This document shows, one piece after another, positions 10,887 to 22,297 of a DNA stretch of 60,000 nucleotides. The notes beneath the pieces were generated by a model, which saw only the letters and a list, made by a program, of their open reading frames with translations, was not told the origin of the DNA and made no database searches. Location: positions 58,049,554-58,109,553 of the forward strand of contig OX485803.1 in the NCBI GenBank assembly GCA_950295325.1, given 5' to 3'. The number at the start of each line of letters is the position of its first letter. The first letter of the stretch is position 1. The translations under genes and the position numbers were made by a program. The stretch comes from Polytrichum commune. Taxonomy: Eukaryota; Streptophyta; Polytrichopsida; Polytrichales; Polytrichaceae.

Positions 10887-13494
10887 ATCAGGATAATTTT
10901 GTTGAGTTTGTAAAAGCCCCGAGTTTGTAGAATCACCGAAGCTCTGGACATTGATGACATCCCGGATGGCATGCCTCGGGGGCATGGCCATGGGCATGGA
11001 TAGTGCATGGGGTTCATTGCACATTGAAGGGTAAATTGGCTTGGAGGTTCAGGCGAGCATTACATTGTTGGTAGTTGGGGTTTTTCAGAAACGCATGATG
11101 CTGTGCTGTAGCTGTGTGTCATGACTTGGAGGCTTAATCCTGGCGCCAGTTGGTTCTAGCACTGTGAGGCTTTGCTTATGTAGCTAAGCACGGGGCTGCT
11201 GGCTATGGTGACTGATCGATCGGCCCGAGGAGAGTCCCAGGCATTTGATCATGTATGACTAGGTAGACACCGGCGTAGGAGTAGGTATCAATTTCGTAGT
11301 TCTTCAGGGCACGGGCTTGCATTTGATCCTGGTAGTAGTGTAGCTTTGTGCAATTTTGTCCAGATTGGTCTTAGCCCGCCCTCGTGACAATGTTGCCATT
11401 CTTATAAAAATTTGGAATTACCTTGAGTTAAGCACCTCTTCTACTCAATCCTTTCCACACAATCTGTCGGTGGGAAGTCATCTATCGAATGATATTCAGT
11501 TCCTTCAAAGCTTTGCATCTATCGAACGTCAATTCAACGCACGCCTGATGATTCTGAAGCTGTAGGTCAGCCATGAGATATTGTGGGTCCCTTGCATGCA
11601 ACTTAAAGATAGCTTTTGCAGTTTTGCCTTTGCCGTGAACTCAGCCTCGTCCACATTGTGCTTTTGGATGAGGTGTAGGCGGGGCACAAGATGATTGCAA
11701 CTTGATAGCAGCTGTTATATTTGTCTCGTGGTGATGATGAAGTTAGACCTGTAACGACTGGGGTAAGCAGTACAAGCATCATTGTGCACATGTCATTGTC
11801 GCCATGGCCTTCAATTTGAGACGTCATGAGTATTGCAAGGTCTGCAATTTTCCTAATAGAGTAAATCTCCGTAGGGCTAAATGTGAGAGGTGAAATTTTG
11901 GAGTATTCAGTACATGAAGTGACTGTGAAGTCTGTGGGAATGCTTGGTAGCTAAGTTTCAAAACTTCTGCTCAGCAGTTTGATTAATCCCGTATAAGAAG
12001 ACAGACGCCAGGGAAATGAGTCGTCATTTGTTATCATGATGAGTTCTCTCCCATCAACTCTCTGATCAATGAGCATCCTAATAGCTTGACTCCGACATCC
12101 CAGAATGATGCCTCGCCTCCTGCTGTTCATCAGGTTACTGGAGCTCATGACTGTCCAGGTTTTGTACGCTGTCTGTGAGGATATATCTGGGGGATAGGAT
12201 CTGCTGCGCCTGCAGCCAGGATCAATTCTACGTAGTAATCAAAATGCAAACATCCACAATTCTGACTTCCAATGCAGGCTTTCTGTGCTGCAATGCAGCT
12301 CATGATCTGACAGCATCACTCTGCGGTCAGAAACTCTTCACCTTTTCACTCTGGATTTTTCCCACCGACCTCATTCATTATTACCTTGCATGCCTCCTCC
12401 CTGGCATTTACCGTTCCTGTTTAATGGCTAAGCCCACCATACTTCCCTTTCCATTTATGAACTTTGCATACTGCACTTAATATGATGATATTTAGTGTCA
12501 CCAATTCTAATTGTCTTTCTCAGTACTAATTGTAAACCGTGGTGTAGTGTCACCAACACTGATTGTAAACCCAACCATTAATTGTCATTTCTCGTTAAAT
12601 TTTGGGGGGATTATTGATTTACAGTGTTGCAATTACTGTCAGTTACCAAGTTAATTTTCATCCAAACTTCAATCATCCATGACATATTTCATCACAAGTT
12701 ACTGACAAGAAAACGTAGGGTTTTGACCAATGCATGAACTCATCCATCATCCATGACAATATTTGTTCATTTATTCATAAGAAGTGTCATCCGAAAACTT
12801 AATGTAGTGACTTAAAATACCATTAATATCATATCACATAACCCTAAATATCAAATTTAGTGAACTATTGATGCAGAACAATAGTTTATCAGAGACTACA
12901 CCTATCACACCCATTACTATGGCTGAAAGTTAGGGTGGGTAGAAATTACCAACGCTCACTAGTCTTTATTTTTTGTGTAGTTGTGAGATCTAGTGTACGT
13001 CATATTGACAATTGGAATTATCCAAAAGTCATCCAGAAATCTAAACATTCTTAAATCCTAGTTTCAAGAATAGTATGGGTCGAGCAACACTCCATTGACT
13101 TAAAATAATTGCAGTGTGTTAATATTTATAGTAGGCCCCCAACATGCCATAGTAAGAGGTGTGAATGGTGTAGTTGCAATTAGCTAGTCTCTAAGGTACA
13201 TATCATGGACTTGTATGTTTTCTCACTTGACTATTATATTTGAGTGATATATGGCAAGGCTTGTAGGTAAGATTAATGAACATCACAAAGACTATGTCGC
13301 AATGAGATAATTGGACTCTGTGTTCTATCGTCCACAGTCCATGCATTTGTTCACTATATGGAATATATATATATATATATACATATCCTTGCATTTATGT
13401 AGGATATGTTGCCACTCCTATTTGACTTCAATAACATGTAAACCATGTTAATCTAAAGTATGTTAATCCATATATACTTAAATCCTAGTTATTG
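10887..13494. other. FLA 3' flank and non-coding region
   Basis: The FLA 3' untranslated region probably occupies the first few hundred bases, but no polyadenylation signal stands out. Frames at 11356-11565 and 12175-12480 lack domains and introns and are not supported. From 12480 the sequence becomes AT-rich. A TA microsatellite lies at about 13364-13381. Confidence 0.4.
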
Positions 13495-13690
13495 TACAGT
13501 TGAGAAGGTTTAATATGTGATCATTTGAGAAAACGATCATCTTCTCTTTGACCTCTAACCTTTGCATCTCAACTGTGCTTTTGCATTTTGAAATGTCAAC
13601 TTGCGCAATTCGCAATTGGCCAACTGTATAAGACAATTCCTGATTCAACCCAACAGCCAACTTGACTGCGGAGTTACAAGTGCCCAGAAA
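13495..13690. repeat. Dispersed repeat, three diverged copies
   Basis: A segment with TTTGCATCTCAACT, then a TTGAAATGTCAA-like block and CCAACTGTATAAGACAATTC recurs, diverged, at about 15430-15590 and 15775-15905 (for example TTGCATCTCAACTCC with GGATGAAACAATTCC, and TTGTATCTCAAATTC with AAGAGATAATTCCC). It has no coding capacity and is probably part of a mobile-element family. Confidence 0.6.
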
Positions 13691-13906
13691 AGGGCCAGAC
13701 ACCCTAAGACTAGTGTAGAGAGCTGCAGAAAGCAGGTGAGAGGCAGACTTCAAGACTTGAAGGAGAAGTGCTGATCCGTTTAGAGGAATTTGCGGAATAT
13801 CCCACCATTGAACAAAGAAAAACTGAAAGATGTCAACAATGTAACTGGTTGGTCTTGGAAACACTAGCTTGGATGTTGATTGAGTGTGCCCAAAATCTCC
13901 CTGGGC

Positions 13907-14578
13907 ACTGAATGTATATGTTTGTTTGCACATTGTTGTCTTCCACTCTTTATATAATGTGTGCATAATGCAGCCTGGGAGTAGTGGACTCAGGGCCACT
14001 TCACACACGAGACTGGGAGCCCGTGACCATTACACTTCAAGCACTCTCATTGGTGGAAAAGACAGGGCAGGTCCAAGTTCGCTTCACACTACGCTTGAGG
14101 GACCAACGGAGTATATAAGTGAATGCAAGATGGATGTAACGTCGACATGGATTCCTACATGGCATCAAATGGATCATGTTGCATGGTCACTTGGACTATT
14201 TCCAAAAACCACCTCTTGGAGGTAGGCCTGGCACAAAACCATGAGACTATGGCACTCCGAACGTTCACAACCATTGAATTATTCTATTTTACCATGGTTG
14301 AGGACCGCATGAGTAGAAATTCATTGAAATAGCATTTGGTTGAGGGCCCAGTCACATATGACTTCGCACTACACTTGAGGATCTGTGACCACATTACATG
14401 ATTTTGGAGGTGTGTTGGGACGGCCTTTGGACACTTTCTTTTGGGCTCTCACAATTTCATGGTCACGGCTCTTGGCTCGTGTGTGAAGTGGCCCTCAATA
14501 CATTTGTTTGCACATTGTTGTCTCCCACTCTTTATATAAGAGTGTGCATAATGCAGCCTGGGAGTACAGTGGACTCAT
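13907..14578. repeat. Direct repeats flanking MITE 3
   Basis: A segment of about 80 bp (13907-13991) recurs at about 14496-14578 on the far side of MITE 3. Shared blocks include TTTGTTTGCACATTGTTGTC, CCACTCTTTATATAA, GTGTGCATAATGCAGCCTGG and GTGGACTCA. This is far too long to be a transposase target duplication, so the flanking DNA was duplicated by another process, or the repeats belong to a larger composite element. Each copy contains a TATATAA box. Confidence 0.75.
13992..14495. mobile_element. MITE 3 (AGGGCC...TTCACAC termini)
   Basis: The left end AGGGCCACTTCACACACGAG is matched perfectly by the reverse complement of the right end (14476-14495), and similarity continues inwards for about 16 more bases (GAGCCRTGACCA region). 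The 504-bp element has no credible coding frame. The termini resemble those of MITE 1 and MITE 2 (AGGGCCGGTTCACAC), suggesting one transposon family. Confidence 0.8.
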
Positions 14579-14703
14579 CAGCTACGTACCTGCACACCCA
14601 CAAAACAGCAACAAACTTTGACCCGAATCCAAGGCACGAAGGTGAACTTGCATACCATTTTATCTACGAACGAACTGGTATAATGAGGCCAATGGAGGGC
14701 TCC

Positions 14704-15325
14704 ACAAACAACATAAGTGTTGAGATCTTTCCTTCACGTGACTTGAGTTCGGTAACTAACTAACATCCTTTACAGACCTTTCTCTTGCTCCGCCATCTGT
14801 AGTAAGTAAACTTCAAGAAAAGCAGGGTACCTGTGTGTCGAGGCTTACGTGGGTGCCCTCTAGGTACTCTTCATCTTTCGACACCCCATATTTGAGCGGT
14901 AAGGTAGACAACATGAATCTTGTCACCCTCCTAAATAGGACGCTTTATAATTGTGGTATATGGCTTGCTTGTAGTTATGAATGGACAACCAAATGACACG
15001 TATTCCGAACAAACAACATAAGTGTTGAGATCTTTCCTTCACGTGACTTGAGTTCAGTAACTAACTAACATCCTTTACATACCTTTCCGGGCTTTCCCTT
15101 GCTCTGCCATCTGTAGTAAGTAAACTTCAAGAAAAGCAGGGTACATGTGTATCGAGGCTTACGTGGGTGCCCTAGCCTCTAGGTACTCTTCATCTTCCAA
15201 CACCCCGTATTTGAGCGGTAAGGTAGACAATGCGAATCTTGTCACCCTTATAAATAGGGTGCTTTATGATTGTGGTATATGGCTTGCTTGTAGTTACGAA
15301 TAGACAACCAAATGACAAGTATTCC
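14704..15325. repeat. Tandem duplication, unit about 305 bp
   Basis: Copy 1 (14704-15008) and copy 2 (15009 to about 15325) both begin ACAAACAACATAAGTGTTGA and share CTTCACGTGACTTGAGTTC, the GTAGTAAGTAAACTTCAAG block, CGAGGCTTACGTGGGTGCC and the ATTTGAGCGGTAAGGTAGAC block. They differ by scattered substitutions and two small insertions in copy 2, so the duplication is fairly recent. No gene is seen in the unit. Confidence 0.9.
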
Positions 15326-18262
15326 GATGAGATTGGACGACGTGTTAGGAGTATGGACACCGTTCTAAGTTCAATATTGTAGTGAACAAAATTGGGAGGT
15401 CTTATCAAAATCGTTTAGGGAGAAAAGGATTCCTTACTTAACCTTTTCATAATTTTTGCATCTCAACTCCAATTCTAGATTTTTAAATGACAATCTTTGT
15501 GATTCGAGATTGCCAACTGGATGAAACAATTCCATGTCGAATCTAACAATCATTAGTGCTTGTGGATTTGGAAGTGTCCACATTAGTCGTGTTTACCTTA
15601 TAATATGCCAAGGCTTGTAGTTAAGATGGAACACTCAAAAGACACATGATACGATGAGGTTAGAGTATGTTTTGAATATATACATCATTTTATTCAGTTC
15701 ATACTCAACACAATTGGCAGGGCATATGTGACCTGTTTAAAATAAAGATAATCTTCATATTGATCCCTCATAATTATTGTATCTCAAATTCAATATTGAA
15801 GCTTCAAATGACCATATGCTCGATTTGCAGTTGCTAACTTAAAGAGATAATTCCCAATCCGATCCAATGGCCCAAGTTGTTTATGGAGTTGGAAGTGCCC
15901 ACAATAAGGCCACATGATACCTTACACACACGAAGCAAAGTACCAGGGGCTAGGGCCATAACATTATTGAGTTGCTATCAACCAACCGTTCCATTCTAAA
16001 TTGTAATATTCAGTGATAATTTTTCACCCAAACAACTCGTAGTTTATCAAGCCGAGTGTGCTTAAACAAGCATCCATAAGATATACTTTAGCACCTTACA
16101 AGACATATTCCCAGCCCCACCCAACCTAGTCACTCAAATGAATAATGTTATGTCATGATCCATGAAGCATGGCTTACGCAAATAAAAGCACCCCTTCCCA
16201 TCAAATTAAATATCTCTCACTGATGGCCCTTTTTGAGGTTGTGTGCTAATTAAGGAAGGTACTTGCACACATTGAGGCTGACTCAAATAGCTATTACTAA
16301 CTTAGTCCTTCTTCAGGGATCCAATTTCGTTGCCAACCAGTTTTTCCTTAGCTCCCTTTCAAAACATGTCTCCCTTTCATTTTCTCAAGAACAAAGGAAA
16401 AGAAAAAGAAAAAAGAAAAATGAAGATCTATGTAGGTAAATCCCCATGGCTTGTGTGCTTTGAAATTTGCAACAAATATAAGGTTCATGCTGAAAGGTTC
16501 ACACATGCTAGTATCGTCGATCAAAGCAAGGCTTCCATGTAATTGGTTTTAAGTTTTAAGTTTTATTTTTATTTTCTTTGTAAGTATAGAATTCATATAC
16601 TTTCTTTGAGGTGAAAATGAAGCAGTTGATTTTCTTCTTTCCCAAAAAAAAAATTAATGAAATCTATTCTACGGAAGTTAAAAACACTGTATGAATTAAT
16701 TTCTAGCAAGTCTATGACACGGAACTCGTTGAATAGAGATTGTCAGGCATCGTATGTATTGATGGTAATTATTATCAGCAATACTCATTGGACTTGTGTG
16801 ATGAGGTTGATGTTAAGTGCCACGAGCTTGAAAATGTCATGAACATTGTTTTCTAGGACAATTTGCAATTGAAGCAGTAATTGTTGGTATGATTGCAAGT
16901 TGTTGCCTTCGTGATCTATTTCGCGATTTCAACACCTTAATAGATACCTAACAACTTAAAGAACTTCATAAATACATAACAACTCACACTTGGCAATCCT
17001 GAGTGCACCCACGACTAGTGACATAATTTGAGACTTAATATAACATTAAGGACTATATAACAATACAAATCTCTACAAAAATTGGACTCATGAGGGTGTG
17101 GAGATTAGGTGTTGCTCATTATGGGCTGCAATGAAGCTGGGTGTGAAGGCATGCCTAGCACTTATAGCAAGAGCACACCAACTGACCATCCAAGGCGGCT
17201 CTATTCTACCAAGAAATAATAATCATGTTCTCCTCAAATTGTGCCACATGTCACTCCTATATTGGTCAAGACATACTGGAATCTTCAACTGCAAAGGAGA
17301 AGCTCTCATAACATTACTCAACATTCAACTCTCGTTCTGTGGGTCTTCAAAATATAATAGTGAGATGCTCGAAAAGCTACGTCTAGAGACTCATATTACC
17401 CTTGAACTCCCAACATTTTAATGTTATATTATGAGGGCCCACATTGTTGAGTAATGTTATGCTCTTGGAGAAGATTGTTCTCTTGTACTTGTGCACATAA
17501 TTGCCTTCCATCTCTTCAACGTCTAATTATTACAGTGGTTAACCTATTTGGCAACCTCCATGTATAATTAACAAGCATTTGAGTGTTGCAATGATCGTAG
17601 TTAACAATGGGAGGGATCTCTCATCCATCCAACTAAAATGTCTTGAAATAGTATGGTGGTGAAAGGTTCAATAGTTTAGGACAATAGGTCACCAAAATTA
17701 ACTTCAAATACGGGCTCTAATTATATTTAATAACCTAAATATATGACACCAAGCGTCAATGGAATGTATCAACCACAAACCTATAGGGTGGTAGGTTTAT
17801 AACATGAATCATGGATGAAATATATGCCCTTATGCATCAATTCATTGTTGCTATGGCAGCTATGGTCAACTTAATTCAGAGGCAATTTCCTTACTTGCTA
17901 TATGGAACTATCCACATGTTGGTTCAAGTTGATCCCCGAGTAGGGCACTCGCGAAAATTTATTAAACCATGTGAGAAAGAATGTAGGGTATTTTTTATTC
18001 ATTTGTGAGAAAATTTATACAATTCTTCGATATAATGAAGCACCTCTTCAATTACAAAGTTGTGTGTATAAAAAAATAAGGGTACCATATAATGCATCAA
18101 TTTATTTAATTCGTTCAATCTAAAATAGGGTTGGGAATAGTAGGTAGAGAAAAAAATATTGAGGCAGAGGTATACAATGCATTTTATGGTGGTCAATGGA
18201 TGAAAAACTATCCATTTTCAATCCAAATTCCCGAATGAAAAAATTGAATGACCCTAAATTAT
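15326..18262. other. Non-coding, dispersed repeats only
   Basis: Besides the dispersed repeat copies at about 15430-15590 and 15775-15905, I see AT-rich sequence with short domain-less frames (such as 16330-16542 and 17098-17421). None has codon structure or a family signature that would justify a gene call. Confidence 0.45.
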
Positions 18263-18314
18263 GTTGCTATCCAATGTGTTCCTAAACACAAAAATGAATT
18301 TTGTTGCTATCCAA
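18263..18314. repeat. LINE 3' flank: 40-bp-period repeat and left target-site duplication
   Basis: GTTGCTATCCAA occurs at 18263-18274 and again at 18303-18314, directly abutting the LINE tail. The right flank begins with the same 12 bases at 32059-32070, followed by TGTGTTCTAAAACACAA, which resembles the sequence after the first left copy (TGTGTTCCTAAACACAA). The empty site therefore held two copies of a repeat of about 40 bp, and the LINE inserted into the second copy with a 12-bp duplication. Confidence 0.85.
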
Positions 18315-18469
18315 AGAAAAGAAAAGAAAAGATAACGCCTGTATTATTCATACCGGCGTGAATGTGAGCCCGTTAACCCTATATTGATCTCGGGAATCCG
18401 AGATGCAATATTGGGTGTTATGCCTCCTGTGGGAGGTGGGCTCTGGTGTAGTACAAAATAATTTCCACC
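18315..18469 (-). other. LINE 3' UTR with hairpins and pentamer tail
   Basis: On the plus strand the tail reads AAGAAAAGAAAAGAAAAG (TTTTC repeats on the sense strand) instead of poly(A). Upstream lie three short hairpins: 18381-18393 with 18398-18411 (13 pairs, loop GAAT on the plus strand, one bulged base), 18423-18427 with 18432-18436 (CCTCC/GGAGG, loop TGTG) and 18465-18469 with 18474-18478 (CCACC/GGTGG, loop TTAT), the last overlapping the ORF2 stop. LINE reverse transcriptases often recognise 3' RNA structure, so these are candidates for the template recognition signal. Confidence 0.7.
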
Positions 18470-21400
18470 TTATGGTGGTGGGATAGGGTTTTGTTTGTTG
18501 TCAAGTTTCCTTTTATTTAAGACCAAATAGGTAAGGTATTTAATGGCATTTTGGTGTATGTTTTTCATGAGGGTTTTGATGTGGGTTTTGGGGATTTTCA
18601 GGTTGGTTAGTTGTTCGATGGAGTTTTCGTGAATAGCACCTCTTACTCCTGCGGTGATAGTGATGAGGGGGTTGGTATTCCATCCGTTAGTTCTTAGTGT
18701 GGTAATTAGTGGATCGTATTTGTTGTGTTTGCGTGTGCGGGCTTGTTCGGGGAATCTATCGTGGCAGTAGGTGAATTCAATGAATTGTACGGTGTGGCTT
18801 GGGGAGGGTAGTATTGGGGTTTGCGTTTGGTTGGGGGCTCCGATAATGCACATTATGTCTGGTCTTAATTTAGCTTGACATTGACATGGTTCTTGTGTAC
18901 ATATACATTGGAGGAGCCAATCGGGAATTGTTTGGTCTTGGGGTTGGTTGGGTAGTTTGCCCGCATTGGTCAAGGTGAAGAACCTGGTGTTTTTATTAGC
19001 TTGTAAGGTTTGGGCGATGAGGTGGGTTGCTTTATTATGTCTTGCGATTCGTAGGCCTTTTAAGTATGGGTGTTCGCATGTGGATAAAAGGTGTGGCCAT
19101 GTGTCTCGATCATTGGTGCGACATAGTGTGCAGTTGGGGTTTTGGTATTTAAGGGGCCAAAATATATTTTTCCTATGGTTACCCATGTATTGGGCATATC
19201 TAAATTTTAGAGTTTGGGTAATTTGTGTGTCGGGTATTTTATCATGTTTCCAAAAATGGTTGGAGAGTTTTTGATTGATTTCTTCATTCGAGAGCCATTT
19301 GGCTACGTATGGGAATTTTTGTTTGGCTAGTGAAGTTTCTCGGTTTTCGTGATCTTTCATTATGAATGTGTGGAGGTTGCGGATGGCTCCATCATGTGTA
19401 GCCGTGGGGGAGGTTGCTAGCCAGTAGGGGGTAGCGTGCGCTATGTGTATGTATGGCGTGTTTTCGGGTTTGTCTTTGAGTGTCCCTTCGTTGGCTAGTG
19501 CGTCCGCCATTTCATTGCCTCTAATTCCCGTGTGTGCGCGTACTTTGTGTATGTGTATCATGTGTGGGGTCCAATATATTTGGTGAACGATGGCTGCGAT
19601 GAGTAGTTTATCGGGGTGGTGGTGTTGAGATGTTGGATGTTGGATGTGGTTGTTTATTAGGTAGATGTTGTTGAGGTTGCCGGTGAATATATGTGTGTCT
19701 ATTTGGGTGGTTTGAATAGTTTTTATGGCTATAAGTATGGCGTTGAGCTCGGCTCTTAGAATATTGGGATATCCCGGTAATCTTTCGGCTATTTGAGTAT
19801 TGTTGTTGGGACTGTATACCCCTGAGCCCGCGATATTGCCGACTATTTGCCCCTCGGAATTTTTGGAAGGTGGAATGAAGGATCCGTCCGTATATATGCA
19901 TTGTTGTGGGTGATATTTGAGGGGGTGTATGTGGTTGTATGCAGGAGGTAGGGGTAGTGTTATATTGTTGTTGGGGAGGGTGGTGTGGCTTATAGGAGCA
20001 GTTTTCCATGTTTTGGAAAATTTAATGTGGTAATTGTTGGGAGTGGGTAGAATGGGATGGATGTCTATGTGGGTATTGGTAATTCTTTTTAGGGCTTTAT
20101 TTAGGTTGTTTGGGAATTGTTGGTGTAGTGTTGGGGTTAGCTGATTGTGTATGTATATGATGGATGTGAGTGATGGTTCCGTATATTGATAATATTGTGG
20201 CCATTCTGGTGTGGGTTTATATTGTATGGTATGAGGTGGTATGGTAGAGATGACGTGGATATCTGCTCCTTTGGTGAGGTTTAATTTTTGTGGTGTCCAA
20301 TCTTGGTGGTTAATTATGAGGATTGTGCTTGTTTGTGTATCTTCTTTGGCGGCCATTCGGGCCCAATGGATGGCTTGTAAGGTCGTATTGTGGTCTGTTG
20401 GGAATGCTAGGCCCCTACCATTCCATTTGGATGATTGTGCATGGCCTAGGGATCCGAATAGCATGTCGCGGGTGTGTGGGGAGTGGTATTGTGTGAGTTG
20501 TGTGGGACATGTGAGTGGGGAGGAGTAGTATGAGTGTGTGATTTTGAAGGAGTCTATAAGTAGTTTGGTGATTTCCGGGTGTATTGTATGGTGTTGGTTG
20601 TTAGGTAGTATGTGTTTAGGTTTTTTCTTGGGGAGTATGGTAACGTATCTTTGTATGAGCCATAATATTTTTGTTTCAAAGTTTTGTACTGGTGGTTGTA
20701 GGAAATTGGTTAGGTGGGTTAGATTGTTTTGAGAGAAGCGTGCCCATAGCCATTCTAGTCTTTCCGTAGTAATGGTGGCTAGGAATCGTCCATTTTGGTC
20801 GTATATGTGGGATTCCAAGGTATTTGTTTGTATGGTGGGTTTGTTGATAATGATATCCTTGTCCGGGTTACATTCTTGTGTGGATGTTTTGAGGTTGGTG
20901 ATCCTAAGTGGGGGGTGTATGTGTTTTTTATCTTTTGTTTGGGTGTAGTTGAGGTAGTTGTCATATGTTTGGGTGGCTTTTTGTTTATGGGTGGTGGTGT
21001 GGTATCTTGTTATTAGTAGGAGGTTGTGTTCTAAAAGGATGTTGTCCGGGTGTAAGAGGTCCTCCTCAAGGCGCCATTGTTGTGTGGTGCCATGCATGGT
21101 GAGCCATTGACATAGATATTTTCTCTTGAGAGCTTGTGCTCCCCATTTGTCCTTTCTATTGGTGATTTTTATGTCAACTATTTCATGGATGGCCCGTCCT
21201 AGTGTGGGGTCCGCGTGGTGGGGTTGGTGGTTAAGGTCTAGAGTGTTATTTGTGGGTGTTGTGTGTGGTGGTTGGGGATGATTTTCAAGGAGGTTGGGTG
21301 TTGTTGTGACCGGGAATATTATTGTGGCTTGGTGTAGGGCTTCTTTGATGGTTTTGGGTATGTGTTTGTATATGTTTCGGTATTCCTCTTGTGTGAGTAT

Positions 21401-22261
21401 GGCCATGGTATTCTTGTTTTGAATTTGTGCTAGTGTTGTAATGCCATGTGTGTAAAGTTTGTCTAGGTATTTTTGGGATTTTGTTTTGGAGGCATCATCA
21501 AGGGTGGTGTATATTGGGTTGGATAACCATGCTTGTTCTAGTGGGGTTTTCTTAAGGGGGAATGCCCGATTGGCCGTGGAAACATGTATTTCATATTCTT
21601 TTGTGAGTAGGAAGAGGGTTCGAGCTATGGGTGACCTTGTACATGCTTGTTGTTTAAGTTTCGGGAGGTGGAGTGCACCTCCGTATTTAGCTGCTATGTA
21701 TTTAGTTAGGCCTTGGTATATGTCGCCTAGTTGGCCTGGATCGTTAAGGGCTTGTAGTAATTGTTGGCCTATGCAATGTATGTAGTCGGGTAGGAGGGAG
21801 GAGACTCCGATGCCAAACTTTTCATTTGTGAGGTGCGTGAGGATATTGGCAGAGCTTTTGGGTATGTTGCATATTTCTTTAGTTAGTTTACCTATTATTT
21901 TATCCAATTTCGTAATGTCTGGTTTGGAGAATGAGACTGCATAATATGCATATGCTATAGGAGGTTTTATGACTGTATTTAGTATCTTGATTTTTTGTTT
22001 AAGACTGGCTGGAGATAGGGATAGTAATTTGCTTTGTTGTTTAGCTTTTTGGAGAGTGACTTTCCTTTGTAGGTTCCATTTGAGGGATGGTATGAGTTGG
22101 ATGCCGAGATATGTGTATGGTTCGTTTTGTGTAAGGGTGGGGAAGTTTTTGGTTTTATATGTGATGTTTTGTAATTGGATGTATGCTTTGAATGTGTTAG
22201 GTTTAAGTTTTGATTTATTGGGGCATCCGGTAATGGCGCATTTCGAAAGGTTAAGGTTCAT
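18470..22261 (-). pseudogene. LINE ORF2, C-terminal part: RT thumb, unassigned block, RNase H, zinc motif, restriction-like endonuclease
   Basis: 1,263 codons in the same frame as the RT segment upstream, separated from it by a single TAA at 22298-22300. Residues 1-300 continue the reverse transcriptase thumb. Residues about 570-720 form an unassigned block (SSPLTCP, DMLFGSLGHAQSSKWNG, AIHWARMAA). RNase H spans about 785-930: D792 in YTDGS, E838 in RAEL, D920 in GNEMADALA; the third acidic residue, expected in FTDS, is Gly861 (FTGN). A CCHC motif follows (C1044, C1047, H1057, C1062), then RHN (1074-1076). The end matches the R2-type restriction-like endonuclease: RPD (1133-1135), IEF with E1162, and an A..RK..KY pattern (A1174 to Y1182). 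Confidence 0.85.
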
Positions 22262-22297
22262 ATGTGACCATTCCGCGAATTTTTGTAGTTTTGTGAT

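Noticed and set aside
13478-14008. 176-codon minus-strand frame
   Set aside because: It runs through the dispersed repeat and into the MITE 3 flanking repeat; no domain, and composition like the neighbouring non-coding DNA.
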